The notes: generated by a model from the sequence alone, not told the origin. Numbered from the stretch's first letter, positions 45,931 through 55,246 are shown. The stretch is 64,000 bases of DNA from Paramesorhizobium endophyticum (GCF_014640615.1 NZ_BMHH01000007.1:62001-126000); one strand, 5' to 3'. A program made the numbers and translations.

Positions 45931-46085
45931 AGAGGAATGGATCCCAGTGACAAGCACTGGGATGACGGTTTGCTTTGGTGCTGGCAGGTAAAACTTCAAC
46001 CTCCCCGCTCGGCGGAAGCATATCCGGTAGTGAAAAAACATCTCCCCCCGTCATCCCAGTGCTCGTCACTGGGATCCATGCCTCT
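45931..46085. repeat. Inverted repeat, family B, copy 1
   Basis: Arms: ATGGATCCCAGTGACAAGCA near 45937 continuing through CTGGGATGACGG, mirrored by CCGTCATCCCAGTGCTCGTC and ACTGGGATCCATG at 46048-46085. Interior sequence is shared with copy 2 at 48151. It lies between the Lrp gene and pssA. Confidence 0.88.
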
Positions 46086-46146
46086 GCGGTGACGCGACCG
46101 GAACGATGAAAGTGTCAACCAACCGTTTCTCTAAATATGAAAAGGT

Positions 46147-46962
46147 CTAATCCTCGCTCCGGCTCGCCGCCTCCGCCGCCATGCGCTTGCGCCAGGCGGC
46201 GACGCTGAAGGGCAGGAAGGCGAGATAGGCGATCGCCGTCAGCGCCAGGGTCTGCCATGTGTAGCTCATCAGGAAAGCGACATAGAGAACGACGCCGAGA
46301 ATGAGCGGCATCACCGCGTCGCGTCGCACAAGGCCCGCTGCCTTGCCATTATAGACCGGCAGGCGGCTGACCAGCAGGAAGGCGATGGCGACGGTGTAGA
46401 TGGAGGCGAAATAGGCGATGGTCCGCGAGGGATCGAGCCCGAGAAAGCCGAGATAGACCGGCAACAGCACCAGCATCGCTCCCGCCGGAGCGGGCACGCC
46501 GATGAAATAATTGCCGAGCCAGGGAGGCTGGCGCGGGTTCTCGATCATGACGTTGAAGCGCGCGAGCCGCAGGCAGCAGGCGATGCAATAAAGCAGCGCG
46601 GCGATCCAGCCGAAGGCACGCGCCTGGTCGAGCATGTAGAAATAGAGCACCAGCGCCGGGGCGACGCCGAAATTGACGATATCGGCGAGCGAATCCATCT
46701 GCGCGCCGAATTTCGACGAGCCCTTCATCATGCGCGCGACGCGCCCGTCTATACCGTCGAGGAAGGCGGCGACGAGCACCATCGACACCGCCATTTCGAA
46801 CCGATTCTCGAAGGCGAGGCGCACGCCCGTCAGGCCCGCGCAGATGGCGAGGACGGTGATGACATTGGGGATCACCATCCGCATCGGTATCTGCGAAAGG
46901 CGCGGCCCCCTGCCCTCTTCGGCGGGACCGTTCGGCTCGAAAGGCGGAAACGGCGTTTCCAT
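46147..46962 (-). CDS. pssA: CDP-diacylglycerol--serine O-phosphatidyltransferase
   Basis: A 271-residue inner-membrane enzyme with about eight hydrophobic segments. The CDP-alcohol phosphotransferase motif is LDGIDGRVARMMKGSSKFGA...DSLAD, with the expected Asp residues (D-G-x2-A-R-x8-G-x3-D-x3-D). It makes phosphatidylserine. It starts five bases after the psd stop on the same strand, so the two enzymes of phosphatidylethanolamine synthesis are one operon. Confidence 0.95.
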   Translation of the reverse strand: METPFPPFEPNGPAEEGRGPRLSQIPMRMVIPNVITVLAICAGLTGVRLAFENRFEMAVSMVLVAAFLDGIDGRVARMMKGSSKFGAQMDSLADIVNFGVAPALVLYFYMLDQARAFGWIAALLYCIACCLRLARFNVMIENPRQPPWLGNYFIGVPAPAGAMLVLLPVYLGFLGLDPSRTIAYFASIYTVAIAFLLVSRLPVYNGKAAGLVRRDAVMPLILGVVLYVAFLMSYTWQTLALTAIAYLAFLPFSVAAWRKRMAAEAASRSED

Positions 46963-46967
46963 GGGCG

Positions 46968-47666
46968 TCAGATCGTCCGCACGAGCGCGGCGGGCCGGTC
47001 GCTGCCGAATTCAGCGAGAACGGTCTCGCCCGCCACCGCCGTCTGGCCGACCGCGACGCGCGGGGTGGCTCCCTCAGGCAGATAGACATCGACGCGCGAG
47101 CCGAAGCGGATGAGGCCGAAGCGCTCGCCTGCGCCCAGCGGCTCGTCTTCCTTGACCCAGCAAACGATGCGCCGCGCGACGAGGCCCGCAATCTGCACCG
47201 CGCCGACCTTGCCGTGAACGCTGTCGATGACGAGACCGTTGCGCTCGTTTTCCGCGCTCGCCTTGTCGAGCTCGGCATTGAGGAACTTGCCCGGGCGATA
47301 GGCGATCCGCTCGATGCGGCCCGTCACCGGCGCGCGGTTCACATGGCAGGAGAACACATTCATGAACACCGAAATGCGCAGCATCGGCTCGCTGCCGAGG
47401 TCCAGCTCGCGCGGCGGGATGGCCGGGCCGACAGACGACACCTTGCCATCGGCCGGGCTGATCACCAGCCGGTCATCCTGCGGCGTGACGCGCTCGGGGT
47501 CACGATAGAAATAGATGCACCAGATGGTGAACACCAGGCCGACCCAGAACAGCGGGTCCCAGAACCAGCCAAGCACGAGCGACGCCAGGAAAAACGCCGC
47601 AATGAAGGGATAGCCCTCGCGGTGAATGGGCACGAACGTGTTGCGGATGGTATCGAATAGGCTCAT
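46968..47666 (-). CDS. psd: Phosphatidylserine decarboxylase proenzyme
   Basis: A 232-residue protein of the short (type II-like) class. [18 protein letters not shown] is the start, with a membrane segment following ([15 protein letters not shown]). FVFMNVFS-like [16 protein letters not shown] contains the conserved His, and the self-cleavage site is the FGS in [12 protein letters not shown], producing the pyruvoyl enzyme. It makes phosphatidylethanolamine from PssA product. ATG 47666 is preferred to 47717. Confidence 0.95.
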   Translation of the reverse strand: MSLFDTIRNTFVPIHREGYPFIAAFFLASLVLGWFWDPLFWVGLVFTIWCIYFYRDPERVTPQDDRLVISPADGKVSSVGPAIPPRELDLGSEPMLRISVFMNVFSCHVNRAPVTGRIERIAYRPGKFLNAELDKASAENERNGLVIDSVHGKVGAVQIAGLVARRIVCWVKEDEPLGAGERFGLIRFGSRVDVYLPEGATPRVAVGQTAVAGETVLAEFGSDRPAALVRTI

Positions 47667-47794
47667 GGTCAATCCTCTATTTGCCCACTCCATAGTGGAG
47701 AATAGAGCGATGAGCAAACCTGATTGTGCGCGCTTGGTGTATTGCGGGCCGAGCTATTACGTGTGTTTTGCCGATAAGGCACAGACAATAGCAG

Positions 47795-48085
47795 CTAAAC
47801 AAGATGCCAGGCGATATCGTTCCAGTGAGGATTTGTTCGCTCGATCAGATTGATTTTCCACTGTCGCGGCCAGCCCTTGATTGTCTTTTCACGAGCGATG
47901 GCATCGACTATCAGTTCGAACTCGTCGAACCATACCAGCCGCATAACGCCATACCGATCGACAAATTTGGAACCGTGCCCGGAGCGATGCTGCAACAGCC
48001 GGCCCGACAGGTCGCTTGTCATACCGACGTAAAGCGTCCCGTTTTTCTTCGATGCCAAGATATAGACATATCCCCGCCGTGCCAT
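47795..48085 (-). CDS. GIY-YIG nuclease domain protein
   Basis: A 96-residue protein starting GYVYILASKKNGTLYVGMTS, the GIY-YIG core, with the Arg in SDLSGRLLQHRSG and the catalytic Glu in DAIAREKTIKGW. It is the small stand-alone UPF0213/YhbQ-like form. It lies just downstream of the second family B repeat and upstream of psd on the same strand. Function in the cell is unclear. Confidence 0.88.
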   Translation of the reverse strand: MARRGYVYILASKKNGTLYVGMTSDLSGRLLQHRSGHGSKFVDRYGVMRLVWFDEFELIVDAIAREKTIKGWPRQWKINLIERTNPHWNDIAWHLV

Positions 48086-48150
48086 GAAGCGAATGTTACG
48101 CGCATCTATATTCCGCGCAAGTATTTCGTACGTAGTTGAGGCGGAGACGT

Positions 48151-48306
48151 CGAGGCATGGATCCCAGTGACAAGCACTGGGATGACGGGTTGCTTGGCTA
48201 TTGGGGAGTCAAACTCCCCTCCTCGCCGCTTGGCAGAAACATACCCGATACGGGCAAAACATCTCCACCCCGTCATCCCAGTGCTCGTCACTGGGATCCA
48301 TTCCTC
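48151..48306. repeat. Inverted repeat, family B, copy 2
   Basis: The arms 48151-48188 and 48269-48306 carry the same ATCCCAGTGACAAGCACTGG core and its complement as copy 1 at 45931. The interior (for example GGCAGAAACATACCCGATA) is related to copy 1. The two copies flank pssA, psd and the GIY-YIG gene in the same orientation. Confidence 0.88.
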
Positions 48307-48364
48307 TACTCCTCCATGACAACAACGGCCACAAACATGGGGGACGGGACGGTGGTGTTTGCCC

Positions 48365-50260
48365 TCACTCCCCCGCCGGGACGCCCCTATCCAGCACCCC
48401 CAGTTCATCCTCCTGCCGCATCTGGCGCAGGCGTTCTTCGGCTTCGGTGGCTTCGCGCTGGCGGTCCCACATGGAGGCGTAGAGGCCTTTTTTATTGAGC
48501 AGCGTGCGGTGGGTGCCGCGTTCGGCGATGAGGCCGTCTTTCAGCACGATGATCTCGTCCGCGCCAATCACCGTGGACAGGCGGTGGGCGATGACAAGCG
48601 TGGTGCGGCCCCTGCTGACGATGTCGAGCGCGGACTGGATTTCCTGCTCGGTTGCCGTGTCGAGCGCCGAGGTGGCTTCGTCGAGGATCAGGATCGGCGG
48701 GGCTTTCAGGATGGTGCGGGCGATGGCGACGCGCTGTTTTTCGCCGCCTGAGAGTTTCAGCCCGCGCTCGCCGACCATGGATTGGTAACCGTCAGGCAGG
48801 AGCTTGATAAAGTTGGAGATCTGCGCCAGGTCGGCGGCGCGCTCCACATCCTCCTCGCTCGCGGTCATGCGGCCATAGCGGATGTTGTAGGCGATGGTGT
48901 CGTTGAAGAGCACCGTATCCTGCGGCACCATGCCGATGACTTTGCGCAAGCTCTCCTGCGTCACGTCGCGGACATCCTGCCCGTCGATGGTGATCGCGCC
49001 CTCCTGGATATCGTAGAACCGGAACAGCAGGCGCGAGATGGTGGACTTGCCCGCGCCCGAGGGGCCGACAATCGCCACGGTCTTGCCCGCCGGCACCTCG
49101 AAGCTGATGCCTTTCAGGATCGGACGGGCCGGGTCATAGGCGAAATGCACGTCGTCGAAGCGGATATTGCCCTCGGTGACGATAAGGGACTTCGCGTCGG
49201 GCTTGTCCTTCACTTCCTGCTCGACATCGAGAAGGTCGAACATCTGCTCGATGTCGGTCAAGCCCTGCCGCACCTCGCGATAGATGAAGCCAATGAAGTT
49301 GAGCGGCACGGACAATTGCATCAGCAGCGCGTTGATGAAGACGAAATCGCCCAGCGACTGCGTGCCGGCCATGACTTCCCGCGCCGACATGATCATGAGG
49401 ATCGCCATGCCTGCGCCGAAAATCACCGCCTGGCCGAAGTTGAGCCAGCCGAGCGACGTCCATGTCCGGGTCGCGGCTTTCTCATAGCGCGCCATGGAGG
49501 CGTCGAAGCGCTTGGCCTCCATCGCCTCATTGCCGAAATATTTGACGGTCTCGAAGTTCAGCAGCGAGTCGATGGCCTTGGTGTTGGCGTCGGTATCGGA
49601 ATCGTTCATCTCGCGGCGGATGTCGATGCGCCAATCGCTCGCCTTGATGGTGAACCAGGTATAGAGCCAGACCGTGACGGCCACGACGAGAAGATACCAG
49701 AAGCCGTAGGCGAAGGCGAAGATGAGGGCCGTCAGCGCAAATTCCAGCACCGTCGGCAGTGTGTTGAGGATCGTGAAGCGGACGATTGCCTCGATGCCCT
49801 TGGTGCCGCGCTCGATCACCCGCGACAGACCGCCGGTGCGCCGCTCCAGATGAAAGCGCAGCGACAGTTCATGCATGTGGACGAATGTGCGGAAGGCAAG
49901 CTGGCGCACCGCATATTGCCCGACGCTGGCAAAGAGCGCGTCGCGCAACTGATTCAGCCCCGCCTGCACGATGCGCGCGACATTATAAGCAACCACCAGC
50001 ATGGTGGCGCCGATGAAAAGCGCGGGAATATAGTCCGGTGCCTGAAACTGCCCGTTCAGCGCATTCGTCGCCCATTTGAAGAAATAGGGCACGAGGATGA
50101 GCACGATCTTGGCGATGACGAGATAGAATGTCGCCCAGACCACCCGCATTTTCAGGTCCGGGCGGTTGTCCGGCCACATATAGGGCCAGAGATTGCGGAT
50201 CGTCTGCAGCGTATGGCCGGAATCGGCGGAAACGGTTTTCTGATTTTTTTTATTCGACAT
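48365..50260 (-). CDS. Atm1-type ABC exporter (heavy-metal/glutathione type)
   Basis: A 631-residue half-transporter: six membrane segments in the first 330 residues, then one ATPase domain with Walker A VGPSGAGKST, signature LSGGEKQRVAIAR and Walker B ILILDEATSALD. The transmembrane part (FNFETVKYFGNEAMEAKRFD as LLNFETVKYFGNEAMEAKRF) is the hallmark of the Atm1/HMT family, which exports glutathione-linked or sulfur compounds. ATG 50260 is chosen (MSNKKNQK). It overlaps the ArsR-type regulator gene by 11 bases, so it is probably controlled by it. Confidence 0.92.
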   Translation of the reverse strand: MSNKKNQKTVSADSGHTLQTIRNLWPYMWPDNRPDLKMRVVWATFYLVIAKIVLILVPYFFKWATNALNGQFQAPDYIPALFIGATMLVVAYNVARIVQAGLNQLRDALFASVGQYAVRQLAFRTFVHMHELSLRFHLERRTGGLSRVIERGTKGIEAIVRFTILNTLPTVLEFALTALIFAFAYGFWYLLVVAVTVWLYTWFTIKASDWRIDIRREMNDSDTDANTKAIDSLLNFETVKYFGNEAMEAKRFDASMARYEKAATRTWTSLGWLNFGQAVIFGAGMAILMIMSAREVMAGTQSLGDFVFINALLMQLSVPLNFIGFIYREVRQGLTDIEQMFDLLDVEQEVKDKPDAKSLIVTEGNIRFDDVHFAYDPARPILKGISFEVPAGKTVAIVGPSGAGKSTISRLLFRFYDIQEGAITIDGQDVRDVTQESLRKVIGMVPQDTVLFNDTIAYNIRYGRMTASEEDVERAADLAQISNFIKLLPDGYQSMVGERGLKLSGGEKQRVAIARTILKAPPILILDEATSALDTATEQEIQSALDIVSRGRTTLVIAHRLSTVIGADEIIVLKDGLIAERGTHRTLLNKKGLYASMWDRQREATEAEERLRQMRQEDELGVLDRGVPAGE

Positions 50261-50666
50261 GATTTTGTGGTTTTTTCCGCTGATCGGCATTGTTTTGACG
50301 CAAGTCCGGACGGAAAACCGCGTCACACTTTTCCTGGACTTGCTTGTAGTCCGCCAGATCGTTCAAATGAGATCGGATGGCGGCCAGCGCCTGAGGGTTC
50401 ACGCTATAGCGGGACGACTGGCGTTCGGGCCGGTAATCGACGAGCCCGGCCTCGACCAGCACCTTCAGATGCTGCGACACGGTGGATTGGGCGAGGTCGA
50501 TGGTGGAGACGATGTCCTTGAAGCAGCAGGCATCGCGGGCGAGGAGTTGGCGCAAAATGCGCAGGCGCACTCCATGGGCAAGCGCGTTATAAATGCGAAC
50601 CGCCCGCGCATCTTCGCACTCACCGGCGAGGGATGATTCCAGATCGGGGCGGGAGCATTCTTTCAT
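50250..50666 (-). CDS. ArsR/SmtB-family transcriptional regulator
   Basis: A 138-residue winged-helix regulator. Helix 3 carries Cys-Cys (RDACCFKDI) at the place of the metal-binding CxC of ArsR, and the recognition helix is AQSTVSQHLKVLVEAGLV. Further Cys lie at the N-terminus (KECS, GECED) and C-terminus (EKCD). It overlaps the exporter gene that follows. It probably represses the operon until a metal, metalloid or thiol ligand binds. Confidence 0.88.
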   Translation of the reverse strand: MKECSRPDLESSLAGECEDARAVRIYNALAHGVRLRILRQLLARDACCFKDIVSTIDLAQSTVSQHLKVLVEAGLVDYRPERQSSRYSVNPQALAAIRSHLNDLADYKQVQEKCDAVFRPDLRQNNADQRKKPQNHVE

Positions 50667-50741
50667 CGTTCATCGGCGATATACGATAAAATATGCTACG
50701 GCAAGGGGTGGGAAGTGAGTTTCGCTGTCAATTGACACATC

Positions 50742-50914
50742 GGCGGGACAGCGCCCCCCTCTGCCCTGCCGGGCATCTCCCCCGCATGGGGGGGGAGATT
50801 GGCCTTCATCAATGGCCGGCATCAATCGCTGACGTTGCAGGATAAGAGCCATCGACCGTATCAGCCAATCTCCCCCCTTGCGGGGGAGATGTCCGGCAGG
50901 ACAGAGGGGGGCGC
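50742..50914. repeat. Bru-RS-like palindromic repeat
   Basis: Outer arms GGCGGGACAGCGCCCCCCTC and its complement ending near 50914, inner arms with CATCTCCCCCGCATGGGGGG and AATCTCCCCCCTTGCGGGGG. A 75-base spacer separates them. It lies between the ArsR gene start and the LysM protein gene. Confidence 0.85.
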
Positions 50915-50937
50915 CTCGCGATGACGCCAATAGGTTC

Positions 50938-52119
50938 CTACCGCTTCGCCTTCAGCAGCCTCTCCGCCTCGTCATCCGGCAGCGGTTCGTTCGGCATGGA
51001 AAACACCTGCCCCGGCCAGATCAGGTCCGGGTTCCTGATCTGGTCGGCATTGGCGAGATAGATGGTCGTGTAGCGGGTGCCGCGGCCATAGGTGCGCTTG
51101 GAGATGGTCCAGAGATTGTCGCCCTTGCGGATGATGACCGAACCGGCGACGCTTTCGAGTGGTCGGGCGGCTCGCGTTGCGGCAGTCTGGCTTGTCGCGA
51201 CAGGCTGTGATGCGCCCGCCTGCGGCGCGACGGCGGAGACATTCTCGCCAGCCTCGCGGTGGAAGGGAACGCGGGCGCTGGCGATTACGGTGCCGTCCTT
51301 TTCCAGAAGGTCCGCGCGGATGATGTAATCGCCCACGGCGAGCGGATGATGCCTCTCGACCAGATAGCGGCCCGTCGTCTCGACCGGCGCTTTGCCCAGC
51401 AGCGTTTCGTTGGCATAGACCGCAACCTGCTTGCCCGGCACGCCCTTGCCCGCGACGAAAACCGTGTCGCCCTCGATTTCCACCGCCTCGACGATGATCG
51501 GGGCGGGCTTCTGCTGCTCCTGCGATGTTGCGGGAGCGGCAATGGCGGCGCCAGGAGCCGGAGTGGCTTCAGGTGCCTTCGCCTGCGGCGTCGTGATCAT
51601 GCGGCTCGCCTGCCCCGGCTCCTCCACCAGCGCCAGCACCTCGCCGTCGCTCTTTTCCGGCACGGAGACAATCGCCGTCTGCGCCGAGGTCGCGGCCTTG
51701 TTGTCGGCGCCGGTGGCGCGCAGCACGAGCTGATGGTCGCCCGGCTTCAGCGGCTTGTCGAGCGCGACCGCGAAATCGCCGTTCCCCGCTGCCTTCGCTG
51801 TGCCCACCACAGTGGAACCCGCGACGATATCGACACTCGACTCCGGTGCGGCCTTGCCTGCGACAACGACCGAGCCATCCGGCTCGACACGCAGGACGTC
51901 GAAGGAGGGAACAGTAACCTCCGCCTTGCTCTGCGCTGGCGGAGTGGCTTGCGGATTGGACGCGGGCGTTTCAGGCGCGGTGGCGGGCGGGACAGATGCG
52001 GCCACCGGCTCCGGCGCTTGCGGCGCGGTGCCCGGCAGCATACCCCGATAACCGGCTATCCCCGCCGCGACGATCACCGCGAGGAAGCCCAACAGCGCAT
52101 AAGTCGTTCTTCTCTGCAT
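50938..52119 (-). CDS. LysM-domain envelope protein
   Basis: A 393-residue protein. A membrane anchor or signal (YALLGFLAVIVAAGIAGY) is followed by a Pro/Ala/Gln-rich linker, two Ig-like or carbohydrate-binding-like repeats (about residues 90-150 and 225-285), and a C-terminal LysM domain (residues 335-385: IIRKGDNLWTISKRTYG, PDLIWPGQVF). It should bind peptidoglycan in the periplasm. No catalytic domain is seen. Confidence 0.82.
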   Translation of the reverse strand: MQRRTTYALLGFLAVIVAAGIAGYRGMLPGTAPQAPEPVAASVPPATAPETPASNPQATPPAQSKAEVTVPSFDVLRVEPDGSVVVAGKAAPESSVDIVAGSTVVGTAKAAGNGDFAVALDKPLKPGDHQLVLRATGADNKAATSAQTAIVSVPEKSDGEVLALVEEPGQASRMITTPQAKAPEATPAPGAAIAAPATSQEQQKPAPIIVEAVEIEGDTVFVAGKGVPGKQVAVYANETLLGKAPVETTGRYLVERHHPLAVGDYIIRADLLEKDGTVIASARVPFHREAGENVSAVAPQAGASQPVATSQTAATRAARPLESVAGSVIIRKGDNLWTISKRTYGRGTRYTTIYLANADQIRNPDLIWPGQVFSMPNEPLPDDEAERLLKAKR

Positions 52120-52320
52120 ATCCCCTGTCCCTTTTTATTATGATTTATCGCTTTTTTATCGGCCAGACAAGAAAATGCAGGGAATTGCACTGGTTAAATC
52201 ATAGCTGCCTTAATTTTGCAGTTGGGGAGATCGGGCCACCCATACTTCCTATTCCCTTATTGCCCTACTGCCTTATATCCCGGCTTGACGCCTCTCGTCC
52301 GAACTGCCCTATTCCGCCTC

Positions 52321-52926
52321 ATGAGCAAGATTCGATCCATATGCGTTTATTGCGGCTCTTCCACGGGCCAGAACCCACTCTATAAAGAGTCCGGTCTCGC
52401 GCTGGGCCGGGCGATTGCCGAGCATGGGCTTTCGCTCGTCTATGGCGGGGGCACGCGCGGCATCATGGGCGCGGTCGCCGAGGGCGTGATGGCGGCGGGC
52501 GGCAAGGTGACGGGCATCATCCCGAAATTCCTGATGCGCAAGGAAGCCACGGAAGAGGCGCTCGAACATCTGTCCGAACTCATCGTCACCGACGACATGC
52601 ACCAGCGCAAGCAGCTGATGTTCCAACGCGCCGACGCCTTCGTGACGCTGCCCGGCGGCATCGGCACGGTGGAGGAAATCGTGGAGATGATGACCTGGGC
52701 GCAGCTCGGCCATCACAGGAAGCCAATGGTGCTTGCCAATATCGGCGGCTTCTGGCAGCCGATGATCGCCATGTTCGACCATATGCGCGCCGAGGGCTTC
52801 ATTCATACCGGCCATCTGGTCAGGCCGCTGATTGTGGATAACGCCGAGGACATCATCCCCGCCATTCTCGATGCCGCCTCGCAGGGCGACGCGGAAGGTG
52901 ACAAGGCCGTCATCGAAAGGATGTAA
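52321..52926 (+). CDS. LOG-family TIGR00730 Rossmann-fold protein
   Basis: A 201-residue protein with the LOG motif PGGIGTVEE and GGGTRGIMGA, typical of cytokinin-riboside-phosphate phosphoribohydrolase-like enzymes. SICVYCGSS is the family start. Bacterial LOG proteins hydrolyse nucleoside 5'-monophosphates, with roles in nucleotide metabolism. ATG 52321 is preferred to 52216. The CorA-type gene begins 43 bases downstream. Confidence 0.92.
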   Translation: MSKIRSICVYCGSSTGQNPLYKESGLALGRAIAEHGLSLVYGGGTRGIMGAVAEGVMAAGGKVTGIIPKFLMRKEATEEALEHLSELIVTDDMHQRKQLMFQRADAFVTLPGGIGTVEEIVEMMTWAQLGHHRKPMVLANIGGFWQPMIAMFDHMRAEGFIHTGHLVRPLIVDNAEDIIPAILDAASQGDAEGDKAVIERM

Positions 52927-53022
52927 GTGAGTGAGATAGGGAATAGTGAGATAGTGAGGTAGAGACGGAATGCAGACTGTGCCCCCACTACTCACTTCTC
53001 ACTCTCTCACTACTCACTTCAA
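52926..53022. repeat. Short inverted low-complexity repeat spanning the CorA-type start
   Basis: Left part GTGAGTGAGATAGGGAATAG and the following GTGAGATAGTGAGGTAG, right part CTACTCACTTCTCACTCTC and CACTACTCACTTC, are near reverse complements. The right part encodes the first residues (LLTSHSLTTHF) of the CorA-type protein. A different but similarly simple inverted repeat is at 63521-63607. Confidence 0.55.
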
Positions 53023-53968
53023 GGAGGCCGGCATTGCCTCCTTCTATGCTTTCGATGCTTCGGGCGGGCGGGTGGCGCCGGATGATGCGCGCTGGACATG
53101 GGTTCATTATGCGCTGGCCGATACGCGCGGGCGCAAGGCCATCGAGGCGGAGGAGGCGCCTGCCCTCGTCAGGGAGAGCCTGCTTTCCGGCTCCGACCGC
53201 TATTACATCGAATATGAGGATGGCTGGCTCTTCGGCGAAATCCCCGACATGCAGCACGAGCATTATGGCGACGGGCGCGAGCCGGGCTATTTCCGCTTTT
53301 CCTTCAGCGAGAGCCGCTTCATCAGCGGGCGCAAGCATCCGCTGCAATCGGTCGATGATGTCAGGCAGGCGCTCGACCAGGGCCTCTTGAAGCCGCCCAC
53401 CCCGGCCCGCCTGTTCGAGCGCATCATGCGCCGCTTCATGGAGCGGTTGCGGCTGCAGCTGTCGGTGCTCGGACAAAAGCTCGATTCCATCGAGGATCAT
53501 ATCGTCGACAATGCCTGGCAGGACGAAAGCGAGCGGCTGGTGCCGGTGCGCCGCCAGATCGTCGCCTCGCACCGCTATCTCTCGATCACCGCCAATCTGC
53601 TGCGGCATCTGGAACAGGCGCACCGCAAGGAATTTCCCGAGGAACTGGCCGATATCGTGGAGAACCTCTTGCAGCGGGCGGGCGCGCTGCATCAGGAGAG
53701 CGAGCAATTGCAATTGCGGGCGCGGCTGTTGCAGGAAGAGCTGATGGCCAAGCTCGCCCACCGCTCCAACCGGCTGCTCTATGTGCTCTCGGTGATGACG
53801 GCGGTGCTGCTGCCCTCCACCGTCATTTCCGGCTTCTTCGGCATGAATACCGCCGGAGCTCCCTTCGCCGACCAGCCGCACGGATTTTGGACGGTGGTTA
53901 TCGTCGCGCTTGCGATCTCGGCGGGAGTGTTCTTGCTTGTGAGGCGGATTGGCGGCGCGGGGCGGTAG
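52970..53968 (+). CDS. CorA/ZntB-family divalent cation transporter
   Basis: A 332-residue protein with a large cytoplasmic N-terminal domain, a long helix rich in Glu and Leu (about residues 145-255), and two C-terminal membrane segments, with the GMN selectivity motif in FFGMNTAGAPF. This is the CorA/ZntB pentamer pattern for Mg, Co or Zn. The N-terminus is uncertain because the first 20 codons come from an inverted repeat; AAGGAGG at 53020-53026 stands near an in-frame ATT and might suggest a later start. Confidence 0.88.
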   Translation: MQTVPPLLTSHSLTTHFKEAGIASFYAFDASGGRVAPDDARWTWVHYALADTRGRKAIEAEEAPALVRESLLSGSDRYYIEYEDGWLFGEIPDMQHEHYGDGREPGYFRFSFSESRFISGRKHPLQSVDDVRQALDQGLLKPPTPARLFERIMRRFMERLRLQLSVLGQKLDSIEDHIVDNAWQDESERLVPVRRQIVASHRYLSITANLLRHLEQAHRKEFPEELADIVENLLQRAGALHQESEQLQLRARLLQEELMAKLAHRSNRLLYVLSVMTAVLLPSTVISGFFGMNTAGAPFADQPHGFWTVVIVALAISAGVFLLVRRIGGAGR

Positions 53969-53981
53969 GCACTACGCTAGA

Positions 53982-54180
53982 CCCCTTCACCCTCGCCCTT
54001 CGAGGCTCGCTACGCGAGCACCTCAGGATGAGGGTGAAGGGGCGCCGGCGCTTGTAACGCCTATGAAGGGCAGTCCCCTTCCATACTCCATGATAAGGGC
54101 GAAAGAGCGCGCGCTCCAGTAGCCCTCATCCTGAGGTGTGTAGTGGAGCGCAGCGGAACGAAGCCTCGAAGGACGAGGGC
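53982..54180. repeat. Two inverted repeats of family C
   Basis: The first (53982-54042) has arms CCCCTTCACCCTCGCCCTTC and GATGAGGGTGAAGGGG with an inner GCTCGCTACGCGAGC. The second (54122-54180) has GCCCTCATCCTGAGG and CGAAGGACGAGGGC ends with inner changes. They lie between the convergent CorA-type and rarD genes. Confidence 0.85.
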
Positions 54181-54196
54181 GCTTGGCCCAATCCGC

Positions 54197-55111
54197 TTAG
54201 GAACTTTTCTTCCGCGCCTCCGCCAAGCTCGACCAGGTATAAATCCCCAACCCCGCCCAGATCATCAGGAAGGCGATGAACTGCACCGTCGAGAATGGCT
54301 CCCTGAACCAGAACACGGCGATGAGGAAGATAATCGTCGGGCCGATATATTGCATGATGCCGATGGTGGTGTAGCGCAGGAGCTTTGCCCCGAAGGCATA
54401 GCAGATGAGCGGCGCGGCGGTGACGGGGCCTGCCATCATCAGCAGGAACACGTTCCATGACGGCCCGGCGACGAAATGATCCTGGCCATGGGCGAGCAGC
54501 CAGATGAGATAGCCGAACGCCGGGATGGAGAGGATCAGCACCTCCAGCATGAAGCCTTGCGACGGGCCGATGGGCAGCGTCTTGCGGAAGAAGCCATAGA
54601 AGCCGAAGCTGAGCGCCAGCGCGAGCGAGACCCATGGCAGGCCGCCCGCCTTGACGGTGAGCAGCACCACGGCGGCAACCGCCAGCCCGACCGCCACCAT
54701 CTGCGCGCGGTTGAGCTTTTCATGCAGGAGCACCGCGCCGAGGAGCACGTTGAGGATCGGGTTGATGTAATAGCCGAGCGCCGTCTCCAGCGTCCGCCCG
54801 TCCGCGATGGCCCAGACATAAATGCCCCAGTTGATGGTGATCAGCCCGGCGGTGAGGCAGGCCATCAGCAGCATGCGCGGGTTGCGCAGCGCGGTGACGA
54901 TGTCCCTGAGGTTCCCCATCAGGAAGAGGACGACCGCCGCGGCGGGAATCGACCAGAGCACGCGATGCGCCACCACTTCCGCCGCAGGAATGTGCGACAC
55001 CTGCTTCATGTAGAGCGGCAGGAAGCCCCACATCAGAAAGGCCGAAAACGCAAAGCCGAAACCGCGAAGGCCGTCCGACATCCGGCCCCGGTCAAGGGTT
55101 GTGTCCGTCAT
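54197..55111 (-). CDS. rarD: EamA transporter RarD
   Basis: A 304-residue ten-segment membrane protein. The RarD-type landmarks are MWGFLPLYMKQVSHIP, INWGIYVWAIADGRTLETAL and LGYYINPILNVLLGA. The family is involved in chloramphenicol resistance or amino-acid/metabolite export. It converges with the CorA-type gene and has no adjacent partner. Confidence 0.92.
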   Translation of the reverse strand: MTDTTLDRGRMSDGLRGFGFAFSAFLMWGFLPLYMKQVSHIPAAEVVAHRVLWSIPAAAVVLFLMGNLRDIVTALRNPRMLLMACLTAGLITINWGIYVWAIADGRTLETALGYYINPILNVLLGAVLLHEKLNRAQMVAVGLAVAAVVLLTVKAGGLPWVSLALALSFGFYGFFRKTLPIGPSQGFMLEVLILSIPAFGYLIWLLAHGQDHFVAGPSWNVFLLMMAGPVTAAPLICYAFGAKLLRYTTIGIMQYIGPTIIFLIAVFWFREPFSTVQFIAFLMIWAGLGIYTWSSLAEARKKSS

Positions 55112-55246
55112 GATTTTTATCTCCCTGACCTCGTTTCTGGCACGGATATTCGTGCCTGGCTATCCGGCTCTTGCTCTCAAGCTGGTATGAAATCCATTGA
55201 ATTATTGTGATGAATGATGAATTTTGGTGATGCCTGCAAACGTGAC

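Noticed and set aside
48782-50521. Plus-strand frame of 579 codons opposite the Atm1-type exporter
   Set aside because: Antisense shadow; Walker A and B and the signature motif are on the minus strand.
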